NCBI RefSeq assembly: GCF_029537375.1
Contig: NZ_CP120679.1
Span: 3,887,501 to 3,951,500 of the forward strand
Direction of reading: 5' to 3'
Length of the DNA stretch: 64,000 nucleotides
Source: Bacillus sp. HSf4
GTDB taxonomy: Bacteria > Bacillota > Bacilli > Bacillales > Bacillaceae
The position numbers were made by a program, and so were the translations under genes. The notes under the pieces were generated by a model. It was not told the DNA's origin. It saw nothing but the letters and a program-made list of their open reading frames with translations, and ran no database searches. Shown here piece by piece: positions 54,434 through 63,440 of this stretch (within the stretch, counting starts at the first letter, position 1; each line of letters opens with the position of its first letter).

Positions 54434-55459
54434 TCACCCGCCGATATAAGACATTTCAACCTTTTTCCTCGGCTCCGCTTTTGATAAGGCGCGGTCAAGG
54501 GAATATTGATCCGCACGGCTGAGCCAAACCGACCGGATCGCCTCGATAAGCTCCTGATCGGTTTGTCCGCTTCTGACCAATGTTCTTAGATCATAGCCGC
54601 TTGACGCAAACAGGCATGTAAAAAGCTCTCCTTTCGCCGACAGCCTTGCCCTGTTGCATGTCGCGCAGAAAGCATCGGAGACTGAAGAGATAAACCCGAT
54701 TTCTCCGGAGCCATCCCGATAACGGTACCGTTTCGCCACTTCTCCTTTGTAATTCGGATCGATCGGTTCAATCGGCATGTCTTCGTTGAGAATATGGATA
54801 ATATCAGCTTTGGTGACGACCGACTGCCGATTCCATTCATTCGTATTGCCGACATCCATAAATTCGATGAATCGCAAAATATGGCCTTTTTCTTTAAAGT
54901 AGCGGGCCATCGGCAGGATATCTTTTTCATTGACGCCTTTTTGTACGACCATATTGATCTTGATACCGAGCCCGGCTTGTTTTGCAGCTTCAATGCCTTC
55001 AAGAACTTTGCCGACGGAGACCCCTCTTCCGTTTATCGTTTTAAAGCGTTCATCATCAAGTGAATCAAGGCTGATCGTGACCCGCTTCAGACCGGCTTGT
55101 TTAAGCTTTTCGGCATAGATGGGCAACAGGACGCCGTTCGTTGTCATCGCAATATCGCGAAGCCCCGGTATGCGGGACAGCTTTCCGACCAGCTCGGGCA
55201 TATCCTTTCTCATCAGCGGTTCTCCGCCTGTAAGCCGGATTTTTTCAACACCGAACGAATGGACAAACAGCTTCGCCAAACGTTCAAGTTCTTCAAAGGA
55301 AAGGAGCTCATTCTTCGGCAAAAACGGAAAATCCTTTCCGAAAATTTCGGCAGGCATGCAATACGTACACCGGAAGTTGCAGCGATCGGTGACGGAAATT
55401 CTCAAATCCCGAAGAGGCCGGTCTTTCTGATCCAAAATAGGGTTCTTGTTGGCGGTCAT
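54434..55459 (-). CDS. moaA: GTP 3',8-cyclase MoaA
   Basis: 341-residue radical SAM enzyme. The N-terminal cluster CNFRCTYC (about 28-35) binds SAM, and the C-terminal cluster [20 protein letters not shown] (about 262-281) binds the second 4Fe-4S and GTP. It makes the first intermediate of molybdenum cofactor synthesis together with MoaC. AGGAGG lies eight bases before ATG at 55459. It follows fdhD after 15 bases in one unit, consistent with supply of cofactor to a molybdoenzyme such as the formate dehydrogenase-like protein nearby. Confidence 0.95.
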   Translation of the reverse strand: MTANKNPILDQKDRPLRDLRISVTDRCNFRCTYCMPAEIFGKDFPFLPKNELLSFEELERLAKLFVHSFGVEKIRLTGGEPLMRKDMPELVGKLSRIPGLRDIAMTTNGVLLPIYAEKLKQAGLKRVTISLDSLDDERFKTINGRGVSVGKVLEGIEAAKQAGLGIKINMVVQKGVNEKDILPMARYFKEKGHILRFIEFMDVGNTNEWNRQSVVTKADIIHILNEDMPIEPIDPNYKGEVAKRYRYRDGSGEIGFISSVSDAFCATCNRARLSAKGELFTCLFASSGYDLRTLVRSGQTDQELIEAIRSVWLSRADQYSLDRALSKAEPRKKVEMSYIGG

Positions 55460-55474
55460 TAGCATTGCCTCCTT

Positions 55475-56266
55475 TTACGAGAGTCGTATTCGCTCGTGAT
55501 GTGTATATACATTAAATGACTGGTTCCTCGCAAAACCAATCATCATGATATTCAGCTCCTCGGCCATCTGAATGGCAAGCTCGGTCGGTGCGGACTTGGA
55601 AATGACCGCAGAGACGCCGATTTTTGCCGCTTTTAGCAGCACTTCAGACGAGATTCGGCCGCTGAATACGATCAGCTTGTCCCGGACCGGAACCTGATGC
55701 AATAAACAAAATCCGTACAATTTATCCAGCGCATTGTGCCTTCCAATATCAGACCTCGTCGCGATCATTTTGTCTGGGGTGCACAAAGCGGCGTTGTGAA
55801 CGCCTCCCGTATGCTGAAAAAGCTTGCTGTTTTTCTGCATGTCACGCATAAGCGCCAAACAGTTTTCAGGTTTGATCGTTACATAATGAAGGGCGGTTTT
55901 CGCCGTTTTGACATCCTGCTGGAAATAAAAATGCCGCCCTTTCCCGCAGCAGGACCCAATCACCCGCTTCGTGTAATCTTGAAGCCGAAGCTGATTTGAG
56001 CTGACAAGATCGACATATGCGAAACCAAGACTTTCGTCTATTGTAAACCTTTTAATCTCTTTTTTAAATCGGATAACCCCTTCGGATGCCAGAAATCCAA
56101 TCACAAGTTCTTCCAGGCTGTCCGGCGAACAAACCAGTGTGACGAACTCTTCGCCGTTCACCATTACAGTCAAGGGGTACTCTGTCGCCATCTGATCCTC
56201 TCGCTGCACAAGCTCTCCATGATCATACCGGAAAACGCTGCGGCTTGTTGTGATGTTTTTCCCCAT
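55475..56266 (-). CDS. fdhD: Formate dehydrogenase accessory sulfurtransferase FdhD
   Basis: 263 residues from 56266. Conserved FdhD segments are EYPLTVMVNGEEFVTLVCSP, the cysteine pair in VIGSCCGKGRHF, TGGVHNAAL, RSDIGRHNALDK and FSGRISSEVLLKAA. It transfers sulfur to the molybdenum cofactor, a step needed for formate dehydrogenase activity. A frame to ATG 56296 is also open. Which start is used is unclear because AAAGGGG is 11 bases from 56266. It is divergent from the transporter/formate dehydrogenase-like pair. Confidence 0.92.
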   Translation of the reverse strand: MGKNITTSRSVFRYDHGELVQREDQMATEYPLTVMVNGEEFVTLVCSPDSLEELVIGFLASEGVIRFKKEIKRFTIDESLGFAYVDLVSSNQLRLQDYTKRVIGSCCGKGRHFYFQQDVKTAKTALHYVTIKPENCLALMRDMQKNSKLFQHTGGVHNAALCTPDKMIATRSDIGRHNALDKLYGFCLLHQVPVRDKLIVFSGRISSEVLLKAAKIGVSAVISKSAPTELAIQMAEELNIMMIGFARNQSFNVYTHHERIRLS

Positions 56267-56509
56267 TGGTAACCCAGCCCCTTTTATATCTTTCATTATT
56301 TATTACTATACTCGTCTATCATGATACTTCACAACTCCCAGGTCAAATTTGGAAGCTTCATCTTGTTGATAGTTTGAAAATATGATATTATTTTTAAAAA
56401 TTCACAAAATAGACACTTTTCTATCGATATGCGCCAATCACTGCTCCCAAACTCCTCAACCAGCTTCCGTTTTACAAACAGTTTTTTCATTTCCACAGGA
56501 GGACCTGAC

Positions 56510-57772
56510 ATGAAAAAAACAAAAAACAGGTGGCTCATCGCTCTTTGTGCGGTCGGAATCCATTTATCCATCGGGTCTGTGTATGCATGGAGCGTGTTTA
56601 CAAATCCGCTTGCAGACCAATTCGGCTGGAGCCTGAGCCAAATCAGTCTGACGTTCAGCATCGCGATTTTATTTCTCGGCCTTTCAGCCGCATTTTTAGG
56701 ACATTTCGTTGAAAAACACGGCCCCAAAAAAGCCGGTATGCTCGCGGCGTTTTTCTTCGGTATCGGTGTGACCTTTTCCGGGGTCGCCGTTCAGCTCGGC
56801 TCCCTTCCGCTGCTCTATTTGTTTTATGGCGTTTTTGGCGGCATCGGCCTCGGTGTCGGCTATATTACGCCTGTCTCTTCGCTTGTGAAATGGTTTCCGG
56901 ACCGCCGCGGCCTGGCTACGGGGCTGGCCATCATGGGATTTGGCTTTGCGGCTTTGATCAGCAGCCCGATTATTCAGCTTTTGATCAGCCATACCGGGAT
57001 TTCCAACACGTTCTTTATTCTCGGTATCTGCTATTTTGCGGTGATGATGCTCTCTTCCGTTTACCTTGCTCCTCCTGAAGAAGGCTGGGTGCCGAAAGGG
57101 TATTCTCCCGCAGCAGGAAGGACGGTCCGTCATCTGGATTTATCGCAGCTGACGGCAAACGAGGCCATTAAGACGAAACGGTTTTATTATTTATGGCTTA
57201 TGCTTTTCATTAATGTCACGTGCGGAATTGCCATCATTTCGATCGCATCTCCGCTCTCCCAGGAAAGCGCGGGTTTTTCCGCAGCCGGAGCCGCCGCGCT
57301 CGTTGGCATTTTGGGTGCGTTTAACGGCTTCGGACGCATCGGCTGGGCTTCCGCATCGGATTATATCGGACGGCCGAATACGTATACCGTCTTTTTCGCC
57401 ATTCAGCTTATTGCTTTTCCGCTGCTGCCGTTTGTTGCAGATCCAGTCATCTTCTCTGGCTTGATGGCGCTGATCTATACGTGCTATGGAGGCGGCTTTG
57501 CCGCCATTCCGGCATATATCGGCGATTTATTCGGAACAAAGCAGCTCGGCGCCATCCACGGATACATGTTAACAGCGTGGGCGGCAGCCGGACTTGTGGG
57601 GCCGATGTTCTCATCTTGGATTCGCGATGTAACGGGAAGCTACAGCCAAAGTCTGACGGTTTTTTCCGTCCTGTTCGGCATCGGACTGCTCCTCTCGTTT
57701 TTCATCAGGGCGGATATGAAGCAATTGAGAAAAAGAGCAGCGGTCCAAATCTCAAGTTCAGCAAAGGGATAA
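56510..57772 (+). CDS. OFA-family MFS transporter (oxalate/formate antiporter-like)
   Basis: 420 residues with 12 predicted helices. OFA-type signatures include IHLSIGSVYAWSVFTNPLA in helix 1, SFSIAILFLGLSAA-like TFSIAILFLG, and GIGLGVGYITPVSSLVKWFP. Relatives exchange oxalate and formate or carry other monocarboxylates. It is 34 bases ahead of the YdeP/FdhF-type gene and divergent from fdhD-moaA, so formate or a related acid is a likely cargo (inference). AGGAGG precedes ATG at 56510. Confidence 0.85.
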   Translation: MKKTKNRWLIALCAVGIHLSIGSVYAWSVFTNPLADQFGWSLSQISLTFSIAILFLGLSAAFLGHFVEKHGPKKAGMLAAFFFGIGVTFSGVAVQLGSLPLLYLFYGVFGGIGLGVGYITPVSSLVKWFPDRRGLATGLAIMGFGFAALISSPIIQLLISHTGISNTFFILGICYFAVMMLSSVYLAPPEEGWVPKGYSPAAGRTVRHLDLSQLTANEAIKTKRFYYLWLMLFINVTCGIAIISIASPLSQESAGFSAAGAAALVGILGAFNGFGRIGWASASDYIGRPNTYTVFFAIQLIAFPLLPFVADPVIFSGLMALIYTCYGGGFAAIPAYIGDLFGTKQLGAIHGYMLTAWAAAGLVGPMFSSWIRDVTGSYSQSLTVFSVLFGIGLLLSFFIRADMKQLRKRAAVQISSSAKG

Positions 57773-57806
57773 TGCACTTATAAAGCCGGAAAGGAGAGCG
57801 GTGTAA

Positions 57807-60158
57807 ATGGGAAAAACGAAGCACCAAGGTCCAATGAAATTAAATAAAAAACCGGCGCCAAAACTCTGGGCATCCTGGGCGCCGATGGGTCTCGGCAAGG
57901 TAAAACCAAAGCATATCAGAGATACGATGAAAGCCGCCTGGGATAATAAAGACAACTTGACATATGCCTACAGAATTTTGACAGAGGGCGTTTGCGACGG
58001 CTGTGCGCTCGGCGTCTCAGGCTTGCGCGACCAAACGCTCACAGGCCCCCACCTCTGTACGACGAGGCTGAATGTGCTGCGCCTGAACACAATGCCGGAG
58101 ATTGAGGGGAAATGGCTGTCGGCCGATATCGAACAGCTTCGCAAGCTGGACAGCACAGAACTCAGAAAACTTGGGCGCATCCCTTATCCATTATCAAGAA
58201 AAAAAGGCGCGTCCACATTTACGAGAATCTCTTGGGATGACGCGCTCAGCCGAATTGCCGACAAAATCAAGTCGATTGATAAAAGGCAGCTCGCCTTTTA
58301 CTTAACCGCCCGGGGCATCACGAATGAAGTCTATTACACAGCGGGAAAAGCGGCCCGCTTTATCGGTACGAACAACATTGACAATGCGTCGCGGATTTGC
58401 CACTCACCAAGCAAAACGGCATTAAAAAGGTCGCTTGGAATCGGCGCCTCCAGCTGCAGCTACCGCGACTGGATCGGGACGGATGTCCTCGTGTTTTGGG
58501 GTTCTGTCGCCGCCAATAACCAGCCTGTATCGACAAAATATATGTACGCCGCCAAAAAAGCGGGCACGAAAATCATTATGATCAACCCGTACAAAGAACC
58601 GGCCATGGAAAATTATTGGATTCCATCGATAGCTGAAAGCGCACTTTTCGGCACGAAAATCGCTGATGACGTATATCAGGTCAATATCGGCGGTGATATT
58701 GCCTTTATGAACGGTGTGATGAAGCACTGGTTTGACATGGAGCGGGAAAATCCCGGTTCAGCCATAGACCGCGCCTTCATCGATACACACACAAACGGCT
58801 TCAGAGAGCTGAAGCAGCATATCGCAAAGCAACGATGGGAAGAGCTTGAAGCATCGTCCGGCTTATCGAAGGAAAGAATGAAAGAGTTTGCCGTACTGCT
58901 TGCAAAAGCCAAAACCGGCGTCTTGATTTGGAGCATGGGACTCACCCAGCACCGCTTTGCGACAGACAACATTTCCCAAGTGGCGAATCTCGCGCTCTTG
59001 CAAGGATTCATCGGCAGAACACATTGCGGCGTCATGCCGATTAGAGGCCACAGCGGTGTGCAGGGATCCGGTGAAATGGGAGCCGATCCTTTCGTTCTTC
59101 CCGGCGGTGAGTTTGATGAAGAGAATGCGGCCCGCCTTGAGAAACTTTGGGGTTTTGACATTCCGAAATGGCAGGGCGACACGATCGGCCAAACGATTGA
59201 AAACATGCTTCTCCCTGATGAAAGCCGAAACAAAGTAAAGGTTTTTTATACGAGCGGCGGCAATTTTTTAGAAACGATGCCGAATCCGGATTTTATCGAG
59301 AAAGCATTGCAGGAAGTCGAACTGAGGGTTCACCAGGATATCATTTTCAATACATCAACACTTGTCGATGCAAAAGAGGAAGTCATTGTGCTTCCGGCCA
59401 TGACGAGGTATGAACAGCCTGGCGGCGGCACCTCGACAAGCACAGAACGAATGGTCTATTTCAGTCCTGAGATTAAAGGGCCGCGTATCGCTGAAGCCCG
59501 GCCGGAATGGGCTATTTATGTTGATCTTGCCAAGCGCGTCCGTCCTGAAGCGAAAGAACTGATCGATTTTCCAAACGCCGCGGCCATCCGCGAGGAAATC
59601 GCTCAAGCCAACCGGCAATATGACGGTATACAGCATCTGAAACATCGCGGGGATGTCTTTCAATGGGGCGGGGCATGGCTTTGTGAAGGGGGCATTTGTC
59701 CGACAGCCGACGGAAAAGGACAGCTGATTCCTGTCGAGCTTCCGGAAAACAGGCGAACAGAAGGGCAGTTTCGAGTGACGACAAGGCGGGGAAAACAATT
59801 TAATTCGATGATTTATAGTGAAAAAGATCCGTTCAATGCCGCGGACCGCTATGATGTGATGATCAATGAAAAGGATGCAGAGGATCTCTTTATTCAGAAT
59901 GGAGAAGCCATCGTCCTGTTCAACCGCTTCGGAACCTTTCAGGGGCGGGCGAAATTTGCCAACGTGAAGCGCGGTAATACAGCGGTTTACTGGCCTGAAG
60001 GAAATGTCTTGATTCCGAAAGGTGTTTATGAAAACAATGCCAAAATTCCGGAGTACAATACAATGGTCATGATTGAAAAGGCGGAAATCTTCCATTCAAG
60101 AAAAGACAGCCGCTATAAAGAGAAGCGGATTGAAGAGCTTGAAATGACGACCGATTAA
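57807..60158 (+). CDS. FdhF/YdeP-type molybdopterin oxidoreductase (formate dehydrogenase-like)
   Basis: 783 residues, matching the YdeP branch of the formate dehydrogenase alpha family in length. N-terminal cysteines Cys63, Cys66 (CDGCALG) and Cys84 could hold a 4Fe-4S cluster. The probable Mo ligand is Cys198 in SRICHSPS. Molybdopterin-binding motifs include GVMPIRGHSGVQGSGEMG and a C-terminal beta-barrel domain (about 650-760). No selenocysteine stop codon is seen. Substrate is not certain: YdeP-type proteins are less well defined than true formate dehydrogenases. GGAGAG lies before ATG at 57807. Confidence 0.82.
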   Translation: MGKTKHQGPMKLNKKPAPKLWASWAPMGLGKVKPKHIRDTMKAAWDNKDNLTYAYRILTEGVCDGCALGVSGLRDQTLTGPHLCTTRLNVLRLNTMPEIEGKWLSADIEQLRKLDSTELRKLGRIPYPLSRKKGASTFTRISWDDALSRIADKIKSIDKRQLAFYLTARGITNEVYYTAGKAARFIGTNNIDNASRICHSPSKTALKRSLGIGASSCSYRDWIGTDVLVFWGSVAANNQPVSTKYMYAAKKAGTKIIMINPYKEPAMENYWIPSIAESALFGTKIADDVYQVNIGGDIAFMNGVMKHWFDMERENPGSAIDRAFIDTHTNGFRELKQHIAKQRWEELEASSGLSKERMKEFAVLLAKAKTGVLIWSMGLTQHRFATDNISQVANLALLQGFIGRTHCGVMPIRGHSGVQGSGEMGADPFVLPGGEFDEENAARLEKLWGFDIPKWQGDTIGQTIENMLLPDESRNKVKVFYTSGGNFLETMPNPDFIEKALQEVELRVHQDIIFNTSTLVDAKEEVIVLPAMTRYEQPGGGTSTSTERMVYFSPEIKGPRIAEARPEWAIYVDLAKRVRPEAKELIDFPNAAAIREEIAQANRQYDGIQHLKHRGDVFQWGGAWLCEGGICPTADGKGQLIPVELPENRRTEGQFRVTTRRGKQFNSMIYSEKDPFNAADRYDVMINEKDAEDLFIQNGEAIVLFNRFGTFQGRAKFANVKRGNTAVYWPEGNVLIPKGVYENNAKIPEYNTMVMIEKAEIFHSRKDSRYKEKRIEELEMTTD

Positions 60159-60207
60159 ATGAGATGGGAGACGGCGGGTATAGCGCCGTCTCTTATTTCA
60201 TGCGGAA

Positions 60208-60903
60208 TTACTTGGACATTTTGACGCCTTCTTCTTTCCACACGTTTTTAAACTCATTTGCTGATTCAGCCTCAATCAGTTTGCCGCCTCCGGCTTTCGC
60301 TACATTTTTCAGCTTTTCTTTTTCTTTTACCGTTTTCACATCTAAACCGACGATGTTCACGATTGTTTTAATATTTGATTCACGGAGATCTTTTGCCGCT
60401 TTTACAGGGTCTCCCCCGCAAGTTTCTTCACCATCCGTCACGATGTAAACATAATTTTTGCCGTCTTTATCCGCAAGGTCTGCTTTTACATCATAAAGGG
60501 ATTTGGCAATCGGAGACCATCCGGTAGGTTTGATGCCGCTTAAAGAATCCTGGAAAGCGTTTGCTGAGAACGGCTGCAAGTCATAGATCGTTTCAGTCGT
60601 TCCGCATGACACTTCTTTTCCGGAGTTTTTATTATTGCCTTTATGACCGAAGACATTGAGCATGACATTCGCATCGCTCGGAAGCAGATCAGCGAAGTCG
60701 GTGACTGATTCTGTGGCAATGTCGAATTTTTTCTCTCCCTCAATTCTTTGCGCCATACTTCCGCTTGCATCAAGAACCACGGCGACATTGACATCCTTTT
60801 TGCCGCTATCTTGAGTATTGCCGTTTTCGGCTGCGAAAGCCGCCGGCGTCAATGACAGAAGCATGGTGAACGTCGTCAGCAAAGTCAACCTTTTTTTCAT
60901 CAT
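60208..60903 (-). CDS. Secreted von Willebrand A protein (YwmD-like)
   Basis: 231 residues. A signal peptide (about 1-24, ending AAFAAE) is followed by a vWA domain with the MIDAS set DASGS (about 42-46), the threonine region GWSP and the aspartate in VTDGEE. A pair of cysteines (VSCGTTE, ETCGG) may form a disulfide. It is paralogous to the next gene and corresponds to one of B. subtilis YwmC/YwmD; the letter is assigned only by order. Function unknown; metal-dependent protein binding at the cell surface is likely. ATG at 60903 follows GGAAAG. Confidence 0.82.
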   Translation of the reverse strand: MMKKRLTLLTTFTMLLSLTPAAFAAENGNTQDSGKKDVNVAVVLDASGSMAQRIEGEKKFDIATESVTDFADLLPSDANVMLNVFGHKGNNKNSGKEVSCGTTETIYDLQPFSANAFQDSLSGIKPTGWSPIAKSLYDVKADLADKDGKNYVYIVTDGEETCGGDPVKAAKDLRESNIKTIVNIVGLDVKTVKEKEKLKNVAKAGGGKLIEAESANEFKNVWKEEGVKMSK

Positions 60904-60955
60904 GATTACTTTCCTTTCCCTCTTGTTTTTGGACCGGCTGTTCCTGTCCACCAAC

Positions 60956-60990
60956 ATCGTAAAAGAAGACATGGTAGAAATAAATAGGCC
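60956..60990 (-). promoter_or_regulatory. Conserved upstream element, ywmD-like gene
   Basis: A 35-base stretch containing AGAAATAAATAGG (plus reading). It is about 80 percent identical to 61965-61999 in front of the paralogue, at a similar distance (about 50 bases) from the start codon. It probably contains shared promoter or operator signals; the binding factor is unknown. Confidence 0.55.
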
Positions 60991-61120
60991 GACTCTCCCT
61001 TTCAAATTCACAAATTATTCATATTCTGTGCGCTGATAGAACGGCAGTTCCCCTTAGGTCCTATCAAAAAAGTCCGCTAAAAAGGGCATGATCTTCCCAA
61101 TAAAACACAGAGCTCAGCAA

Positions 61121-61150
61121 ATAACCCCTCCAAAGGACGCAGAGGGGTTC
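61121..61150 (-). terminator. Hairpin downstream of the ywmC-like gene
   Basis: Stem AACCCCTC / GAGGGGTT with an 11-base loop, about 90 bases past the ywmC-like stop. On the minus strand it is followed by ATTTGC, a weak T-run. A second hairpin (CTGCGGA / TCCGCAG) lies nearer the stop codon at about 61210-61232. Confidence 0.55.
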
Positions 61151-61241
61151 ATCGTTCTGACATCATAACTTAACATTTGTAACGTGCTTCACCGGCATTT
61201 TAAAAGCGGGCTGCGGATTTGTTTCCGCAGCTTTTTCCACT

Positions 61242-61922
61242 TTATTTAGTAAGCTCGGCCGCTTCCTGGGTAAAGATCTTTTGAATGTCGTTTCTGGTTT
61301 TGGCTTGGAAATACTCCCCGCCGCCAGCTTTTGCGATGCTTGTCAACTGTCCATGGAAATCTCCTTCATAATCGAAGCCGATGACATTGACGACTGTGTC
61401 ACGATCTGATTTGCGCAATTCTGTTGCTACTTTTACCGGATTTCCGCCGCATGTTTCTTCACCATCTGTCAGCAGATAAACAACGTTTTTGCCGTTATTG
61501 TCCAGCTGGTCAAAAGCATTTTTCGCATCTTGAAGGGCATTTGCAATCGGTGTCCAGCCCGTTGGTCCGATTCCGTTTAACGAATTGCGGAAGCTTTGCT
61601 CATCATATGTTTGGAAGCCGTACACACCTCTGATGGCATTGCAGGACTGCACTTTGCCAGAGTTTTTATTGTTTCCCTCTGAACCGAAAACCCGCATGAG
61701 CACATTTGCGTTTTCAAGCTTTGAGCCGAAGCTGAACGCTTCATTTTTGGCAAGCTCATATTTTGAAACCCCGTTGATTTTTTTCGCCATGCTGCCGCTC
61801 GCATCAAGCATGATCGCAATGTTTGGAGCACTTGCTTCCTGCTTCTTTTCCGCAGCGAAAGCAGGTGTTCCCAAGCTTAACACCATGGCTGTCAAAATAC
61901 CAATTGTCAGTTTCTTCTTCAT
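61242..61922 (-). CDS. Secreted von Willebrand A protein (YwmC-like)
   Basis: 226 residues. A signal peptide (MKKKLTIGILTAMVLSLG, ending AFAAE) leads to a vWA domain with MIDAS residues DASGS (about 40-44), GWTP and LTDGEE. Two cysteines (QSCNAI, ETCGG) correspond to those of the paralogue. Identity with the neighbouring YwmD-like protein is obvious across the whole domain, so the two arose by tandem duplication. It lies downstream of spoIID on the same strand but 300 bases apart, with its own upstream element. Confidence 0.84.
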   Translation of the reverse strand: MKKKLTIGILTAMVLSLGTPAFAAEKKQEASAPNIAIMLDASGSMAKKINGVSKYELAKNEAFSFGSKLENANVLMRVFGSEGNNKNSGKVQSCNAIRGVYGFQTYDEQSFRNSLNGIGPTGWTPIANALQDAKNAFDQLDNNGKNVVYLLTDGEETCGGNPVKVATELRKSDRDTVVNVIGFDYEGDFHGQLTSIAKAGGGEYFQAKTRNDIQKIFTQEAAELTK

Positions 61923-61964
61923 TCTCCCTTTCCCCTTTCATGATAAAGTCGTCAACACATTATT

Positions 61965-61999
61965 ATCGTAGAAGAACACTGGACAGAAATAAATAGGGC
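61965..61999 (-). promoter_or_regulatory. Conserved upstream element, ywmC-like gene
   Basis: Counterpart of the element at 60956-60990, containing AGAAATAAATAGG in the plus reading. It starts 43 bases upstream of the ATG. Confidence 0.55.
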
Positions 62000-62197
62000 A
62001 TGTCTCCTTTTCCTTGTCATTCATTTCCGCACACAACAATTTCTTGAAATGGTTATTAACACCTGATTGAGCACAAGCAGACGGCAGATTAACGGTCTTT
62101 GGACACTGTTTATCAGCCCCTTCGGCATATTATTTTGAAATATTTGTATGAAGCTGCCCATGTCAAAAGCGTTCATGATGATGACATATATGCCAAC

Positions 62198-62225
62198 TAA
62201 AAAAACGCTCCCAGGGGAAGCGCCT
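62198..62225 (-). terminator. Terminator after spoIID
   Basis: Short stem (GGCGCT / AGCGTT type) followed on the minus strand by seven T residues, immediately beyond the spoIID stop codon. Confidence 0.6.
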
Positions 62226-62226
62226 T

Positions 62227-63258
62227 TTATTTTTTCGCCATGTATTTATTTAAAAACTTGTCAGCGTTGGAAATAGCCGTGCCTTGGTAATAATATTTGA
62301 CGATGTCTTCCGCTTTCTTTCCTTCCTGCGCCATATAATGGGCTCCGTATTGGCTCATCCCCACTCCGTGGCCATAGCCCCGCGTTGTCACGATGATCTG
62401 GTTCCCTTTGCGCTTCCATTCAAAATCGGCCGACTGAAGCCCAAGTTTTTCCCTAACGTCTCTTCCCTCTATTTTCTTCCCGTTGATCACGACGTTTGCC
62501 ACGCGTTTTCCGGGCGTCCGACCGGTGATTTCCCCGATGCTGTTGGAATCCGAGAGCTGGACACCGAGCTTTTGTTCGAACTCCGCCACCGTAAAGGTCT
62601 TATGGTTTAAAAACTTAGGGGATTTGCGGTCCCAGGCACTTTTTACGCTTTTCAGATACGGAATATCACTTGTCCAATAGGCTTCGGCATTTTCAGTATA
62701 GCCATTGCTTGTGGAAAAAAACGATGCGTCAATCGGCTTATGATTGTAGGTTAAAATTTTGCCTTGTGTGCTGGCAACGGCTTCGGTCACCTTCTTTATC
62801 TTCCAGTCATAATCCTCTTTCCAAATTTGCCGAAGCTCTGATTTGCTTTTATACACCTGGAACATCTGGCTATCATCGACAAGCGAGCCTTTAGGCGGCT
62901 GCACAGCCTGATCCGATACCATCTGTCTGACGATGTAAGTGCGGGCTGCAAGCGCCTGTGCTTTTAAAGCTTCGATGTTAAAATCAGCCGGCATTTCTGA
63001 GGCGACAACCCCCATGACATACTCTTCTAACGGAATGTCTTCTACTTTCCGGTCAGCCGTTCTATAGACCGGAATCGAAACGGGAGACTCTTTTAATATT
63101 GCTGTCTTCTTTTCCTCTTTTTGTTCAGTCTGCCTCTCTGAGATTTGCGTCCCGGACTCTCCTTTAAAAGGAAGAACAAGCAGGGTTGGTACGAGTAAAA
63201 TCAGCATGCATATGCCTGCTAGTACAATCAATAGCTGTTTCAAATTAGCTGCCCCCAT
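62227..63258 (-). CDS. spoIID: Stage II sporulation protein SpoIID
   Basis: 343 residues. One N-terminal membrane helix (about 6-30) is followed by the extracytoplasmic SpoIID/LytB domain: PLEEYVMGVVASEMPADFN with the catalytic Glu, ALKAQALAARTYIV, FFSTSNGYTENAE, and GYGHGVGMSQYGAHYMAQEG. It is a lytic transglycosylase that acts with SpoIIP and SpoIIM to drive engulfment. ATG at 63258 follows AAAGGGAC. It lies next to murAA as in B. subtilis. A sigma-E promoter was not clearly recognised. Confidence 0.95.
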   Translation of the reverse strand: MGAANLKQLLIVLAGICMLILLVPTLLVLPFKGESGTQISERQTEQKEEKKTAILKESPVSIPVYRTADRKVEDIPLEEYVMGVVASEMPADFNIEALKAQALAARTYIVRQMVSDQAVQPPKGSLVDDSQMFQVYKSKSELRQIWKEDYDWKIKKVTEAVASTQGKILTYNHKPIDASFFSTSNGYTENAEAYWTSDIPYLKSVKSAWDRKSPKFLNHKTFTVAEFEQKLGVQLSDSNSIGEITGRTPGKRVANVVINGKKIEGRDVREKLGLQSADFEWKRKGNQIIVTTRGYGHGVGMSQYGAHYMAQEGKKAEDIVKYYYQGTAISNADKFLNKYMAKK

Positions 63259-63403
63259 TTCTGTTTTGTCCCTTTCATTTTATGGGCGCAGACAAGCTAT
63301 TATGACTGTACTTTTTAACAGAACACAAGTATATTTCAAGCTGTTTTTGTGCACAATGATAGATATGAAAGACAACTTGGTATAGAATGCTTGATAAATA
63401 AAA

Positions 63404-63432
63404 AATCAGCATGTCGTATGACATACTGATTT
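63404..63432 (-). terminator. Terminator after murAA
   Basis: Stem AAATCAG-C-ATGTC / GACAT-A-CTGATTT with one mismatch and a T-run on the minus strand. Confidence 0.85.
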
Positions 63433-63440
63433 CGTTACGT

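Larger units (their letters stand above)
61923..62226. other. Intergenic region spoIID / ywmC-like gene
   Basis: About 300 bases holding the conserved element at 61965-61999 and the spoIID terminator hairpin near 62200. Nothing else clear was seen. Confidence 0.5.

Noticed and set aside
56329..56727. 132-codon minus-strand frame over the start of the OFA-type transporter
   Set aside because: It overlaps a clear transporter gene antisense, has no domain, and runs through the divergent promoter region.
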